Below are positions 45,384 through 55,612 of a stretch of DNA of 64,000 nucleotides, piece by piece. The notes beneath the pieces were generated by a model. The model was not told where the DNA came from and did no database searches. It saw only the letters and a list, made by a program, of their open reading frames with translations. The position numbers were made by a program, and so were the translations under genes. Numbering within the stretch: the stretch's first letter is position 1; the number at the start of each line of letters is the position of its first letter. This DNA comes from Balneolaceae bacterium (GTDB taxonomy: Bacteria > Bacteroidota > Rhodothermia > Balneolales > Balneolaceae): the NCBI GenBank assembly GCA_018401935.1, contig JAGYJQ010000010.1:27705-91704 (forward strand). Direction: 5' to 3'.

Positions 45384-46397
45384 ATGCTAAAGGTCAAAAA
45401 AGCACGGTATCATGGTATTAAACTTCCTGAACTATCCATCGGGTTGGATTATAGCAATGCAGACGTTCAACACATCTTTGTTTCACATGCACATGCCGAT
45501 CATATCCCTAGAAATAGAACGTCCTTACGAGAACATACCAACTTAGCCATTTACGCTACCCCACCAACGGCTGCACTCATGAGGCTTCGAGGTTTCAAAG
45601 AGGATATCATAGAACTGCCCTTCTTCGAACCCTTAACCACCGATCACTTTACTATGACCCTGTACCCTGCCGGGCATATTCTTGGGTCGGCAATGGCCTT
45701 TATTGAGTCTGGAGTAGGGAATATTTTATACACAGGCGACTGTAAAACACCCGCATCTCCTGCAACCGAAGGATTCGAGTTACCCAAGGACCGCCAAGTT
45801 GACCAACTCATCATAGAGGCTACTTTTGGTTTGCCCATTTACCGGTGGAAATCCAACGAGGAACTACAATCGGACTTGGTGAGTTTTGCACGCCAAGCCC
45901 TAGATGAGGGTTATACGCCTATTTTTCTAGGCTACAACCTAGGTAAGGCTCAAGAAATGATGCATATGCTTAGGGAACTACCGGAAACCAAGCAAATTCA
46001 TGGCGGTGGGTATCCACTGTGTGCAGTATATGAAAAGTATGGAATTGACCTAGGCCCATACGAGCGCTATAATCGAGCTAGCTCAGAAGGGTGCTTATTG
46101 TTTACTCCAAATTCTGGTTTGGAATCGGGTTTCGCGAGTCACATCAAAAAGAAAAGGATTGCGTATTGTAGTGGCTGGGCATCGCATGAAGCCAGAAGAA
46201 CCCAAACTCAGGCTCATGCCTTAATCCCCTTAAGTGATCATTTAGACTACTTTGAACTCATTAACCTCTGTGAACACCTTCAACCCAAGCGCACCTACAT
46301 TACCCACACACCCGATCCAAAGGTGGTATTGCATGAATTGCAGCAGAGAGGCCTTGACGCCGTATACCTCGATATGATGCATGAGGAGCTCGATTAA
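45384..46397 (+). CDS. Ligase-associated DNA exonuclease (metallo-beta-lactamase fold)
   Basis: Metal-binding HAHADHIPRN (residues ~32-41) is the beta-lactamase-fold HxHxDH motif; AGHILGSAMAFIE and YTGDCKTP carry later ligands, and a beta-CASP-like region follows. It belongs to the DNA exonuclease family found with the ligase-associated helicase, phosphoesterase and ligase. Its TAA directly abuts the ligase ATG with no gap, so the two are co-translated. This pair is 9 kb from the helicase/phosphoesterase pair. Confidence 0.92.
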   Translation: MLKVKKARYHGIKLPELSIGLDYSNADVQHIFVSHAHADHIPRNRTSLREHTNLAIYATPPTAALMRLRGFKEDIIELPFFEPLTTDHFTMTLYPAGHILGSAMAFIESGVGNILYTGDCKTPASPATEGFELPKDRQVDQLIIEATFGLPIYRWKSNEELQSDLVSFARQALDEGYTPIFLGYNLGKAQEMMHMLRELPETKQIHGGGYPLCAVYEKYGIDLGPYERYNRASSEGCLLFTPNSGLESGFASHIKKKRIAYCSGWASHEARRTQTQAHALIPLSDHLDYFELINLCEHLQPKRTYITHTPDPKVVLHELQQRGLDAVYLDMMHEELD

Positions 46398-48122
46398 ATG
46401 CATAACAAGCAAGAGGCAGCAGATAACTTTGAGCTATGGGCTAGGCTTGTCCAAAACATAGCCGAAACGCGAGGAAGCAATGCTAAAGTAGAGCTTTGCG
46501 CCAACTATTTTGCTCATTTAGCCCCTTCTGAGGTATCATTAGCCTGCCAGTTTATGGGGGAAGGCGCCTTTTCCACTATTTCTGGTAAACGCGCCTCTGT
46601 AGGAGCTCGAACCATTGGGGTAGCCGCTGCCGATTATTGTGGAATCGACTATGATATCGTATTTAAGGCATGCCGAACAGCCAATGGCAGCAGTACCGAA
46701 ACCATCCAGCGTCTCTTCGAAAATCTTCCCGAAGCTCGGCAAAAAAATACTCTACAGCATTGGAATCTAGCTCGCATTTCCGAACTGGCAGAAGAACTAG
46801 CCCAAACTCGTGGGCGAAAAGATAAGCAGCGAATCCTAACGCGCGTTTGGGGTGGCTTATCGCCTTTGGCAACCAAGTATTTTCTCAGATTACTTTCCCA
46901 AGGTTCTTTAAGAATAGGCTTTGAACGTAGAAGTGTGCTTCAGGCGCTAGCTAGAAGTTCTCAGGTAGATTATGAGCAGCTGCGATACGCACACATGCTT
47001 ACCGGAAGCTTGGCTAAGACAGCCGAATTGGCTTGTACGAATCGTTTAGATCAGGCCCAATTCAAATTGTTTAACCCCATCGCCTTTATGCTTGCGGCTC
47101 CCTTGCATTCCAGATCGGTTGAACATTGGCACGATTTCATAGCCGAGGAAAAGTTTGATGGAATGCGTTGTCAGCTCCACGCTCATGGCCCAAAGGTTGA
47201 ACTATTTTCTCGTGATTTAAATGCTATAACAAATCAATTCCCAGAACTAGTAGAACTATTCGGAAAAAAAGAATTTCCCCCAACAGTGATAGATGGAGAA
47301 ATCTGCGTATACCGCGACCAAACCATTCAACCATTTCAGGAGCTTCAAAAACGAATGGGGGTAAAAAAACCTTCTAAAACATTATTACGCGAATACCCTG
47401 TTGTATTTATTGGCTACGATTTGCTGTATCTAAACCAAAAGGAAACCGTATCTCAATCATTAACACAGCGCCGAATTAGCCTTGAAAATATAGCTAAAAC
47501 GTATAAATTCCCCATAAGTACCCAGCACTCTGTAGACTCAAAGGATCAGGTTGATCAGCTCTTTGAACAAGCCCTAGCTCACGGCAACGAAGGACTTATG
47601 CTCAAAGAAAAAGAAGCCCCATATTCTTTCGGAGAGCGTAACAATCATTGGTTAAAGGTAAAACGACCTTCCGGCAGCATCGATACCGTAATCTTGTACG
47701 CTCAGGCTGGAAGTGGAAAACGTGGGGGTAGTTACTCAGATTTTACTTTAGGTGTCTCGGTTAAAGAGGATCCGCGTTACGAAGAAGAATTCATCCCCAT
47801 TGGTAAAGCCTATGGTGGGTACACGGATCAAGAATGGAAGGAACTAAATAAAGCAATTAAAGGATGCATCATAGACCGTTTTGGCCCAACGGCACAATTA
47901 CGCCCAGAAATTGTGGTCGAACTCGAGTTCGAAGCCATTCAACCTAATCCAAGAACGAAGGCAAAATACACGCTTAGGTTTCCTCGATTTAAGGCCATTC
48001 GATGGGATTTGTCACCCCAGGATGTAGACAGCTTGGATCATGTAGAAATGCTGTTCAACGAACATCAATCCAAAGAGCGTAGTCCACAAAAAAGTAGTCA
48101 ATCCTTTCTGATACCTGACTAA
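46398..48122 (+). CDS. ATP-dependent DNA ligase (ligase-associated repair type)
   Basis: The adenylation motif is AEEKFDGMR with lysine K252; DGEICVY, EGLMLKEKEAPY and WLKVKR are motifs III-V. An N-terminal ~220-residue DNA-binding domain precedes them. ATP-dependent ligases of this type accompany the exonuclease above. The window also has NAD-dependent ligA, so this is the repair enzyme. It starts immediately after the exonuclease stop. Confidence 0.94.
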   Translation: MHNKQEAADNFELWARLVQNIAETRGSNAKVELCANYFAHLAPSEVSLACQFMGEGAFSTISGKRASVGARTIGVAAADYCGIDYDIVFKACRTANGSSTETIQRLFENLPEARQKNTLQHWNLARISELAEELAQTRGRKDKQRILTRVWGGLSPLATKYFLRLLSQGSLRIGFERRSVLQALARSSQVDYEQLRYAHMLTGSLAKTAELACTNRLDQAQFKLFNPIAFMLAAPLHSRSVEHWHDFIAEEKFDGMRCQLHAHGPKVELFSRDLNAITNQFPELVELFGKKEFPPTVIDGEICVYRDQTIQPFQELQKRMGVKKPSKTLLREYPVVFIGYDLLYLNQKETVSQSLTQRRISLENIAKTYKFPISTQHSVDSKDQVDQLFEQALAHGNEGLMLKEKEAPYSFGERNNHWLKVKRPSGSIDTVILYAQAGSGKRGGSYSDFTLGVSVKEDPRYEEEFIPIGKAYGGYTDQEWKELNKAIKGCIIDRFGPTAQLRPEIVVELEFEAIQPNPRTKAKYTLRFPRFKAIRWDLSPQDVDSLDHVEMLFNEHQSKERSPQKSSQSFLIPD

Positions 48123-48242
48123 CACATCACAGCGTTCTAGGTCCCCATCACCCCCTACTTTTAACAAGTTTAACAATTCAAAGGAACCTATAAGCAATGC
48201 TTATTAGTTACCTTAGTGCGCAAACCATACACAAAAAGACCC

Positions 48243-49565
48243 ATGTCAATAAAACACCGTCGATTCACGCAAATAACCATTCTATCAGCCATGCTAGCTA
48301 TCAGTGGATGGGCTTGTAGCTCATCTGGCGCCAATACCGGATCCGGAGCAGCGACCACAGCAGGTGTTATTCCAGCAGTAGAGGCTGTTCAAGCTCGATA
48401 TGGATCACTCCCCCTAGTAGAACGCTTCAGCGGAAATGTGCGAGCAGAGAACCAAGTTCCACTCTATGCCCAGATCAATGCCAAAGTAGCCGAGGTTTTA
48501 GCCGAGAATGGTGACTTCGTTGAAAAAGGACAGGTTTTAGTGCGGCTAGACGATGAAACCTTCCAACAACAACTAACCCAAGCAAAAGCAGGTTTACGCA
48601 TTAACCAGGCTCGTCTAAGGCAAGCCGAAGCCGGTCTTTCACAACTCCAAGGGGAATTTAATCGTGAACAAAAATTAAACGAACAAAGTCTTAGCAGTGA
48701 AGTAAGAATAGAACAACTGCAAGCCGAACTAATTAGCTTGGAAGCCGACGTAGAACTTGCAAAAGCTCAAGTAGAGCAGTCAGAGGCCTTGGTAGCGGAA
48801 CGTGAAGAGAGCTTAAGCAGAACCATTATTCGGGCTCCAATATCAGGAACGATCGGCCAACGAAATGTCCAAATTGGGATGCAGGCCAGTCCCAATAATC
48901 CACTTTTTCTCATCGGAGACTTAGATCGTTTACGCATCGAAATCATTTTAACCGAAAGCATGTTAAACACGATATCCGTAGGTCAACGGGCCGACATTTT
49001 AGTACCCAATGGCCCAGATGGAACTCCCCAAATAATAGAAGCAACCCTATCGCGTATCTCCCCCTTTTTGAACGAAGTAACCAGAAGCACGGAAGCTGAA
49101 ATTGACTTAAAAGACGCCAACGGACTCCTCCGGCCAGGCATGTTTATTCCGGTTGATGTACATTTTGGCGATAGTCAACAAGCTACCTTAATCCCGACAT
49201 CTGCCCTATACACCAACCCTAATACCGGCACGGAAGGGGTTTATATAGCTCCCAATGCAGGTAGTGAAATTCCTCTAACTACCCAGGACGAAAGCCTAAG
49301 CCTTCCCACCGGTGTACAATTTGTACCCGTCACCGTCCTAGCCCGAGGCCGTATGGAAGTTGGTGTCACAGGCATAGAAAGTGGGGACTGGATCATAAGC
49401 TTGGGGCAAGATTTACTCAGCGAAGGCCGCGAACAAGCTCGACTAAAAGCAGTGAGTTGGGATCACGTCACCCAACTACAATCCATGCAAAGAGAAGACC
49501 TTCTAGAACAGGTTATGAAAGAGGCCTCGGAGGCTACGACCATCCAGACAGAAACAACCGAATAA
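48243..49565 (+). CDS. RND efflux pump periplasmic adaptor (membrane fusion protein)
   Basis: A lipoprotein signal with lipobox ISGWAC (Cys near residue 19) precedes a membrane-fusion-protein layout: lipoyl-like NAKVAEVLAENGDFVEKGQVLVRLD, a helical hairpin (~110-180), then SRTIIRAPISGTIGQRNVQIGMQ and beta-barrel regions. I choose the ATG at 48243; the frame also allows a GTG nine codons earlier. It feeds the downstream RND pump. No TolC-like outer-membrane gene is adjacent. Confidence 0.9.
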   Translation: MSIKHRRFTQITILSAMLAISGWACSSSGANTGSGAATTAGVIPAVEAVQARYGSLPLVERFSGNVRAENQVPLYAQINAKVAEVLAENGDFVEKGQVLVRLDDETFQQQLTQAKAGLRINQARLRQAEAGLSQLQGEFNREQKLNEQSLSSEVRIEQLQAELISLEADVELAKAQVEQSEALVAEREESLSRTIIRAPISGTIGQRNVQIGMQASPNNPLFLIGDLDRLRIEIILTESMLNTISVGQRADILVPNGPDGTPQIIEATLSRISPFLNEVTRSTEAEIDLKDANGLLRPGMFIPVDVHFGDSQQATLIPTSALYTNPNTGTEGVYIAPNAGSEIPLTTQDESLSLPTGVQFVPVTVLARGRMEVGVTGIESGDWIISLGQDLLSEGREQARLKAVSWDHVTQLQSMQREDLLEQVMKEASEATTIQTETTE

Positions 49566-49602
49566 TTCTAGCAAACCCTAGATTAACCATACATACATTC
49601 TC

Positions 49603-52600
49603 ATGGCCATTACCGATACCTCTATTCAGCGTCCAATTGCCACCTCTATGGTGTTTTTGATCATTATTACCCTTGGAATTTTAGGGTTTCGCTTCCTGCC
49701 AGTGGATTTGCTACCCCCAATTGAATACCCCCAACTCACTGTTTCAACCGACTACGAAAACGTTGGGCCCGAAGAAATGGAAAATATCATTACCGAGCGC
49801 ATAGAGAACGCTTTGGCAGGGGTTCCTGGGGTGGAACGCATGCGTTCGAGTTCGAACGAAGGAAATAGCCGCGTGACCTTGGAATTCGCCCAGGGCGTGA
49901 ATATAGACGCCGCTTCTAATGATGTCCGAGCCGCGTTGGACCGCGTCCGTGGCAGTCTTCCAGAAGAGGCAGAAGCCCCGCGAATTTGGAAATTTGACCC
50001 GAATAATTTCCCCATTGTTATTGTAGGGGCCAATTCGGATATGAATCTATCGGACTTAACATTAACCCTAGAGCGCGAAATCACTCGACGTTTCGAACAA
50101 ATCAATGGAGTGGGTTCCATAGATATTTGGGGCGGTATCAATCGCCAGATAAAAGTTGATATAAAGCGAGATCGATTGATTGCTTCTGGCTTGTCTACAC
50201 AACAGGTCCAACAAGCTATTTCCCGTGAAAACACCAACCTTCCTGGTGGAAACGTGAATTCCGGGACCCAACGATTGTATGTGAGAACCCTAGGTGAATA
50301 CGAAAATATCGACGAAATTCGCCGAACCGTCATTACTACCATTGATGGTAAACCCATTCGAGTGGGAGATGTTGCCGAGGTTAGCTTTGGCTATCAAGAT
50401 TTAGACCGGCTAGTTACCATAGATCAAAAACCTATGGTACGCTTCGGAATTCGTAAACAAACCGGCGCGAATACCGTCGCCGTTGCGGAGGACATTCGAA
50501 AAGAAGTCGAGCGAATCAATGCCGAGCGGAATGACCTCAACTTATTTGTAACCACCGATCAAAGTACCTTTATCCAGGACTCCATTGACAATGTTCAAAA
50601 CTCCGCAGTTTGGGGAGCTTTATTAGCCGTCTTTGTACTGTATGTATTCTTTCGAAACGGTTCATCGACCTTTATTATCGCGGTAGCTATTCCAATTTCT
50701 ATCATAGCTACATTTGGGCTGCTCTACTTTAGCAATCTTACCCTAAATCAGATGAGCTTTGGTGGTTTGGCACTGGGGGTTGGCCTGATTGTCGATAATG
50801 CCATCGTTGTACTAGAGAATATTATACGTTTGCGCGAAGAAGAGAAAAAAGAAGCCAAAATAAGCGCCCTTATTGGGACCAAACAAGTGGCAGGTGCCAT
50901 TATCGCCTCTACCTTGACTACTACCGTTATTTTCCTGCCGGTCATATTTATGCAGACCATATCAGGCTTGTTATTTCAGCAACTCGCTTTGGTCGTCGTA
51001 TTTGCTTTGCTGTGTTCTCTCTTGGTTGCCCTCACTCTGGTTCCCATGCTAGCTTCTCGTTTTCTTACGATTACAAATTCCGATGACCAACAAGGCTCAT
51101 GGTCGTTTTTTGCTCGCTTTCAACGGTTCTTCACGCGTTTAGAATCCAAGTACGCTGTGTTACTTCGTTTTAGTTTAACCAAAAGCCGATGGGTATTCAG
51201 TATTACCCTTGTTTTGGTTACCGCTAGTGTATTTCTATTCCCACAGATTCCCGTTGAATTAGCCCCGCAGACCGACGCCGATGAAATTGACATTGATCTT
51301 CAAATGGCCGACGGCACCAATATCACCGTTCAAAATTATTACTTACAAAAGCTTGAAGATATTGTTCTTGAGGTATTGCCCACCGAAGATGTGAAAAATG
51401 TTACCACTGAGGTTAGAGATGGACGGGCCGAAGTAGAAATTGCTATGGTGTCAGCGGACAAACGAAAAAGCAAAACCTCTGAAATAGCCGAAGAACTCCG
51501 TCAAAAATTAGAAGGACAAATCCCTGGTGCGGATATACGAGTGAGCGCTCAATCCGGCCTTTGGATTCTTCGACGAATCTTTGGTAGTGGCGGTGGAACC
51601 GAGGCCGTACAAGTTCAACTACGAGGCTATGATATTGAGCAGTCCTATGAAATTGCCCAACGATTGCGCTTAGAAATGGAAAAAGTACCGGGTATTACCG
51701 GAGCACGGGTAGACCGAAGCGAGGGCCGCCCCGAGCAACGTATTGCTTTTGACCGAGATAAGATTGCGGACTTAGGCCTTAGTGTGAACGAAGTGGCCAG
51801 CATCATTCAGACCAATATTGGAGGTAGCCAAGCAGGTAGCTTCCGAGATGGTGGAGACGAGTATCCCATTATTGTACGACTTCGCCCGCAAGACAGGCTC
51901 AGTACCCAAGACTTAGAAAATATATCCATACGTACTCCCGATGGACAAGTACTGCCCGTAAGCTCGGTCATCAAAAAAGAAACCGGACGCGGTCCTACAG
52001 GGATTAACCGAATTGATGGGCAACGAGTGACTAACATAACCGCTAATTTAGAGCCAGGTGTAGCCTTAGGTGATGCGGTAGAAATGGTTCGTACCCAACT
52101 ACTGCAATCCGACTTACCTGCTGGCTTTAGTATTGTTTTTGGTGGAGAATACGAGGAGCAGCAAAAAGCTGCGGCTGACTTCCGCCTATCCATACTTATG
52201 GCCTTAGTGCTTATTTACATGGTAATGGCTGGTCAATTCGAGCGCTTTTTTGACCCCATCGTGGTCATGTTTTCCGTTCCTTTAGCCATTATCGGAGTAG
52301 TACCCACTTTACTACTCACGGGAACTACCATCAACATTCAAAGCCTAATGGGGATGATTATGCTCATTGGTATTGTGGTTAATAATGCCATTGTACTCGT
52401 CGATTATATTAATCTCATGCGTCGTGAAAAAGGCTTAGAACTAACCCAAGCTGTAATCGAAGCCGGCCGTTTACGCCTGCGTCCCATCCTTATGACCACC
52501 CTTACGACTGTGCTTGGGCTCCTTCCCTTGTCTTTTGGCCTTGGAGCGGGTGCAGAAATCCAGGCCTCCCTTGCTCGAGTCGTGATTGGAGGGCTCACTG

Positions 52601-52767
52601 CCTCCACTTTGGTTACCCTAGTGTTTATACCGGTAGTGTACATAAGTACGACCAAGCTACTTGAAAAAATACAGGATAGAATCACTTTTCCATGGCAAAC
52701 TGACCAAGATACTGATGCTGCTTCCCGAATTCCGAAAGAGATGCCCGTAGAGCTAGCTAAACAATAA
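49603..52767 (+). CDS. RND family efflux transporter permease (AcrB/MexB-like)
   Basis: A proton-driven efflux pump of 1054 residues with two repeats of six transmembrane helices and two large periplasmic loops. The start ITDTSIQRPIATSMVFLIIITLG is the RND-typical N-terminus. FGGLALGVGLIVDNAIVVLENI carries the TM4 aspartates used in proton relay, and the second half has GMIMLIGIVVNNAIVLVDYIN. The C-terminal tail is short. Located 37 bases downstream of the adaptor gene, so the two are an operon. The substrate is unknown. Confidence 0.95.
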   Translation: MAITDTSIQRPIATSMVFLIIITLGILGFRFLPVDLLPPIEYPQLTVSTDYENVGPEEMENIITERIENALAGVPGVERMRSSSNEGNSRVTLEFAQGVNIDAASNDVRAALDRVRGSLPEEAEAPRIWKFDPNNFPIVIVGANSDMNLSDLTLTLEREITRRFEQINGVGSIDIWGGINRQIKVDIKRDRLIASGLSTQQVQQAISRENTNLPGGNVNSGTQRLYVRTLGEYENIDEIRRTVITTIDGKPIRVGDVAEVSFGYQDLDRLVTIDQKPMVRFGIRKQTGANTVAVAEDIRKEVERINAERNDLNLFVTTDQSTFIQDSIDNVQNSAVWGALLAVFVLYVFFRNGSSTFIIAVAIPISIIATFGLLYFSNLTLNQMSFGGLALGVGLIVDNAIVVLENIIRLREEEKKEAKISALIGTKQVAGAIIASTLTTTVIFLPVIFMQTISGLLFQQLALVVVFALLCSLLVALTLVPMLASRFLTITNSDDQQGSWSFFARFQRFFTRLESKYAVLLRFSLTKSRWVFSITLVLVTASVFLFPQIPVELAPQTDADEIDIDLQMADGTNITVQNYYLQKLEDIVLEVLPTEDVKNVTTEVRDGRAEVEIAMVSADKRKSKTSEIAEELRQKLEGQIPGADIRVSAQSGLWILRRIFGSGGGTEAVQVQLRGYDIEQSYEIAQRLRLEMEKVPGITGARVDRSEGRPEQRIAFDRDKIADLGLSVNEVASIIQTNIGGSQAGSFRDGGDEYPIIVRLRPQDRLSTQDLENISIRTPDGQVLPVSSVIKKETGRGPTGINRIDGQRVTNITANLEPGVALGDAVEMVRTQLLQSDLPAGFSIVFGGEYEEQQKAAADFRLSILMALVLIYMVMAGQFERFFDPIVVMFSVPLAIIGVVPTLLLTGTTINIQSLMGMIMLIGIVVNNAIVLVDYINLMRREKGLELTQAVIEAGRLRLRPILMTTLTTVLGLLPLSFGLGAGAEIQASLARVVIGGLTASTLVTLVFIPVVYISTTKLLEKIQDRITFPWQTDQDTDAASRIPKEMPVELAKQ

Positions 52768-52897
52768 AAGCGAATCGAAACAAACGAACCTGAAAGTGTC
52801 CTTTTAATGAGATTTATCCTATCCTAGAAAAACTCATTATCATGTACTTTTCTGCTTTAGTATTTTGTTCAAAGACTCAATTTTATGATCTTGTGGC

Positions 52898-53848
52898 ATG
52901 AGTGAATGGAGCCTAACTTCTACCCCCCCACACGACTGGTACCTTTGCCTAGATGTGAGTTCGTATTTTGATTTTGAACACGAACCCGAGCATATGTTCG
53001 AAACTGGTTTTACCAGACCAGTACCTATTGGAGATCGAGATGCCATCCTCACTATTCGGTTCAATGGGGATCCAGAGTCACCGGAATTCTATGTCAGCTG
53101 TAAAGAATCTCTTTCACAAGAAGAAATAGATACCGCTAACAAACATCTCTCCAAGATACTTGGCTTAGAAATGGATCTCCGAAAATTGTACGATACAGCA
53201 GGTAATGATCCGGTTTTAGGGCCAAAATTAAGCGAATATTATGGGCTAAAAAGAATGACTCGAGCCACCTTATTCGAGGATATTCAGAATCGAATTGTCG
53301 AGATGCAGATGAATCACAAGCCCACGGCAAAGAAGATGATGTATAGGATTCGTGAGCAATATGGGACGCTGCTGGATCATGATGGAGGTACCCTAGCGGC
53401 TTGGCCACGGCCTCATGAGCTCATGAAAGCAGACCCGCAGAACATTCGAGCTTTAGGGCCTACCTTACGAAAAGGACAGTATCTTACCGGTTTAGCACAA
53501 GATATCGTCGCTGGCACCACCGATATGCATTGGTTGACTACCTGCGATCCATTAACTGCTTACAATACCTTAGTCAAGATTAAGGGAATAGGTCCAACTG
53601 CTGCACAAGATCTAATTATGATGCGGGGACGACCGGATGCTGTGTTCCCAAGTAATAGAAAAAAAGATCAAGAAAAAGGACTTCGAAGGTGGATTATTTG
53701 GAGCTATGGAGAAGATCCTGATACTACCACAGAAAATAGGTTTTTGGAACTCACTAAGCCTTGGAAAGGCTACGAATCTGCCGCCTTAGAATTTTTGTAT
53801 TTGAACTACATTATGAACGAGAAGGAACAGCGTCAAAAAAAATCCTAA
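52898..53848 (+). CDS. AlkA-like DNA-3-methyladenine glycosylase
   Basis: The HhH-GPD signature is visible: helix-hairpin-helix KIKGIGPTAAQDLIMMRGRPDAVFP at residues ~227-251, and GLRRWIIWSYG beyond. The N-terminal region matches the AlkA layout (LGLEMDLRKLYDTAGNDPVLGPKL). The loop that normally holds the catalytic Asp is extended (PSNRKKDQEKGLRR, candidate D257). It should be a base-excision repair glycosylase for alkylated purines. It lies 130 bases after the RND gene and 12 before the hexosaminidase. Confidence 0.75.
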   Translation: MSEWSLTSTPPHDWYLCLDVSSYFDFEHEPEHMFETGFTRPVPIGDRDAILTIRFNGDPESPEFYVSCKESLSQEEIDTANKHLSKILGLEMDLRKLYDTAGNDPVLGPKLSEYYGLKRMTRATLFEDIQNRIVEMQMNHKPTAKKMMYRIREQYGTLLDHDGGTLAAWPRPHELMKADPQNIRALGPTLRKGQYLTGLAQDIVAGTTDMHWLTTCDPLTAYNTLVKIKGIGPTAAQDLIMMRGRPDAVFPSNRKKDQEKGLRRWIIWSYGEDPDTTTENRFLELTKPWKGYESAALEFLYLNYIMNEKEQRQKKS

Positions 53849-53860
53849 CCAACACGGACC

Positions 53861-55612
53861 ATGTACATGACTAAAACGATCTCTAACCAAAAAAATCATT
53901 TGGCACGATTCCCCATTTTTTTGCTATGCTTGCTGCTTTGCACCTCCAATAGCATACTGGCTCAAGATCCAGAACCTGTACTACCAGCCCTCATTCCTGT
54001 TCCTAAAACTATGGTGCCTACCGGTAATTCGTTTATCATTGAACAGGGCACTCCGATCCTACTTCCAAACCAGCTAGAAGGAACTCCTATTCACAAAGCT
54101 CTCAATGAGCTCATGTACACCACGACATGGCTAAATGGCGATGTTATCTTCTATGAAGGCTCTACACCTACTTTACCCCAAGCTACATCCATTGATTCGG
54201 CCATTCTGGTGCTACTACACAGCCCAGAAAACTTGCTAAGCGATCCAGATCAAGAACATCTTGAACACGAGGAAGGGTACCGAATTCACGTATCCCCTGA
54301 ACAGCTTAAACTAGAGGCAACGACAGAGCATGGGCTGTTTAATGCCATTATGACTTTAAGGCAGTTATTACCAACCGAAGTGGAAAAAAAAGATCCATCA
54401 CGGGTATCTAATAATATGGTTTGGGCTGTGCCCGGTGTGCACATCGCCGATCACCCTCGGTTTCAATATCGGGGGCTACACTTAGATGTGGGGCGTCATT
54501 TTATGCCCGTTTCTTTCGTGAAACACTACATCGATTTATTAGCTATGCATAAAATGAATCGGTTTCATTGGCACTTAACCGAGGACCAAGGCTGGCGTAT
54601 AGAGATCAAAGCCTATCCTAAATTGACCGAGATTGCTGCTTTCCGTGAGGAGACGTTGATTCGAAGATACGGCTCAAATACCTATGATAATCGTCCATAC
54701 GGGGGGTTTTACACCCAAGAGGAAATTAAAGAAGTCGTTGCCTATGCGGCTGATAACTATATTACCGTTATCCCTGAAATAGAAATGCCTGGCCATACCT
54801 CTGCAGTGCTTGCTGCCTACCCAGAATATGGTTGCCTCGATAAAGAATACAAAGTCCAGACAACTTGGGGGGTATTTGAAGATATTTTCTGTCCCTCAGA
54901 AGAAACTTTTGGCTTTTTGGAGGATGTTTTAGACGAAGTAATGGCCCTTTTCCCAGGAGAATACATCCATATTGGTGGCGATGAAGCGCCCAAAAAGCAG
55001 TGGGAAGAAAGCGCATTAGCCCAAGAAGTGATTCGCCGCGAAGGATTAAAAGACGAGCATGAACTCCAAAGCTACTTTATTACCCGCATAGAACGATATC
55101 TAAACAGTAAAGGCCGGCAAATAATTGGTTGGGACGAAATTTTAGAGGGTGGCTTAGCTCCACGTGCTACCGTTATGTCTTGGCGAGGTGAACGAGGAGG
55201 TATTGAAGCAGCGAAAATGGGCCATGACGTCATCATGACCCCAGGTAATACTAATTATTTTGATCACTATCAGGCAACTATGTCGGATGAGCCCTTGGCG
55301 ATTTGTTGTTTTACCTCGGTTGAGGATGTCTATGGCTACGAACCAGTACCCGCAGCACTTAGCCAGGAAGAGGCAAAACATGTACTCGGAGCGCAAGGAA
55401 ATGTTTGGACGGAGTATATTCGCACCCCTGAAAAAGTCGAATACATGGCCTATCCTAGAGCTACTGCTTTATCGGAAGTACTCTGGTCGGATCCCTCCCA
55501 AAAAGATTGGTACAGCTTTTGGGCTCGTTTGCAACATCATTTTGAACGACTAGACTATAGAGGAGTTAATTACGCCCCGCACTACGAAGGCCAGTTAAAC
55601 CCTCACGAATGA
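53861..55612 (+). CDS. Beta-N-acetylhexosaminidase, glycoside hydrolase family 20
   Basis: A signal peptide (IFLLCLLLCTSNSILA, ending near residue 34) is followed by a GH20 N-terminal beta domain and a TIM-barrel: YRGLHLDVGRHFMPVSFV, HWHLTEDQGWRIEIKAYPKL, EIEMPGHTSAVLAAYP and the catalytic Asp-Glu D374-E375 in HIGGDEAPKKQW. It hydrolyses terminal N-acetylhexosamines, for example from chitin or peptidoglycan fragments. The last 47 bases overlap the convergent transporter gene. A second in-frame ATG lies at codon 3. Confidence 0.94.
   Translation: MYMTKTISNQKNHLARFPIFLLCLLLCTSNSILAQDPEPVLPALIPVPKTMVPTGNSFIIEQGTPILLPNQLEGTPIHKALNELMYTTTWLNGDVIFYEGSTPTLPQATSIDSAILVLLHSPENLLSDPDQEHLEHEEGYRIHVSPEQLKLEATTEHGLFNAIMTLRQLLPTEVEKKDPSRVSNNMVWAVPGVHIADHPRFQYRGLHLDVGRHFMPVSFVKHYIDLLAMHKMNRFHWHLTEDQGWRIEIKAYPKLTEIAAFREETLIRRYGSNTYDNRPYGGFYTQEEIKEVVAYAADNYITVIPEIEMPGHTSAVLAAYPEYGCLDKEYKVQTTWGVFEDIFCPSEETFGFLEDVLDEVMALFPGEYIHIGGDEAPKKQWEESALAQEVIRREGLKDEHELQSYFITRIERYLNSKGRQIIGWDEILEGGLAPRATVMSWRGERGGIEAAKMGHDVIMTPGNTNYFDHYQATMSDEPLAICCFTSVEDVYGYEPVPAALSQEEAKHVLGAQGNVWTEYIRTPEKVEYMAYPRATALSEVLWSDPSQKDWYSFWARLQHHFERLDYRGVNYAPHYEGQLNPHE

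Noticed and set aside
49752..50357. 201-codon antisense open frame inside the RND pump gene
   Set aside because: Ser/Arg-rich antisense product typical of a shadow frame; the sense strand is a full RND transporter.
51807..52193. 128-codon antisense open frame in the RND pump gene
   Set aside because: Same reason; no start site or independent motif.
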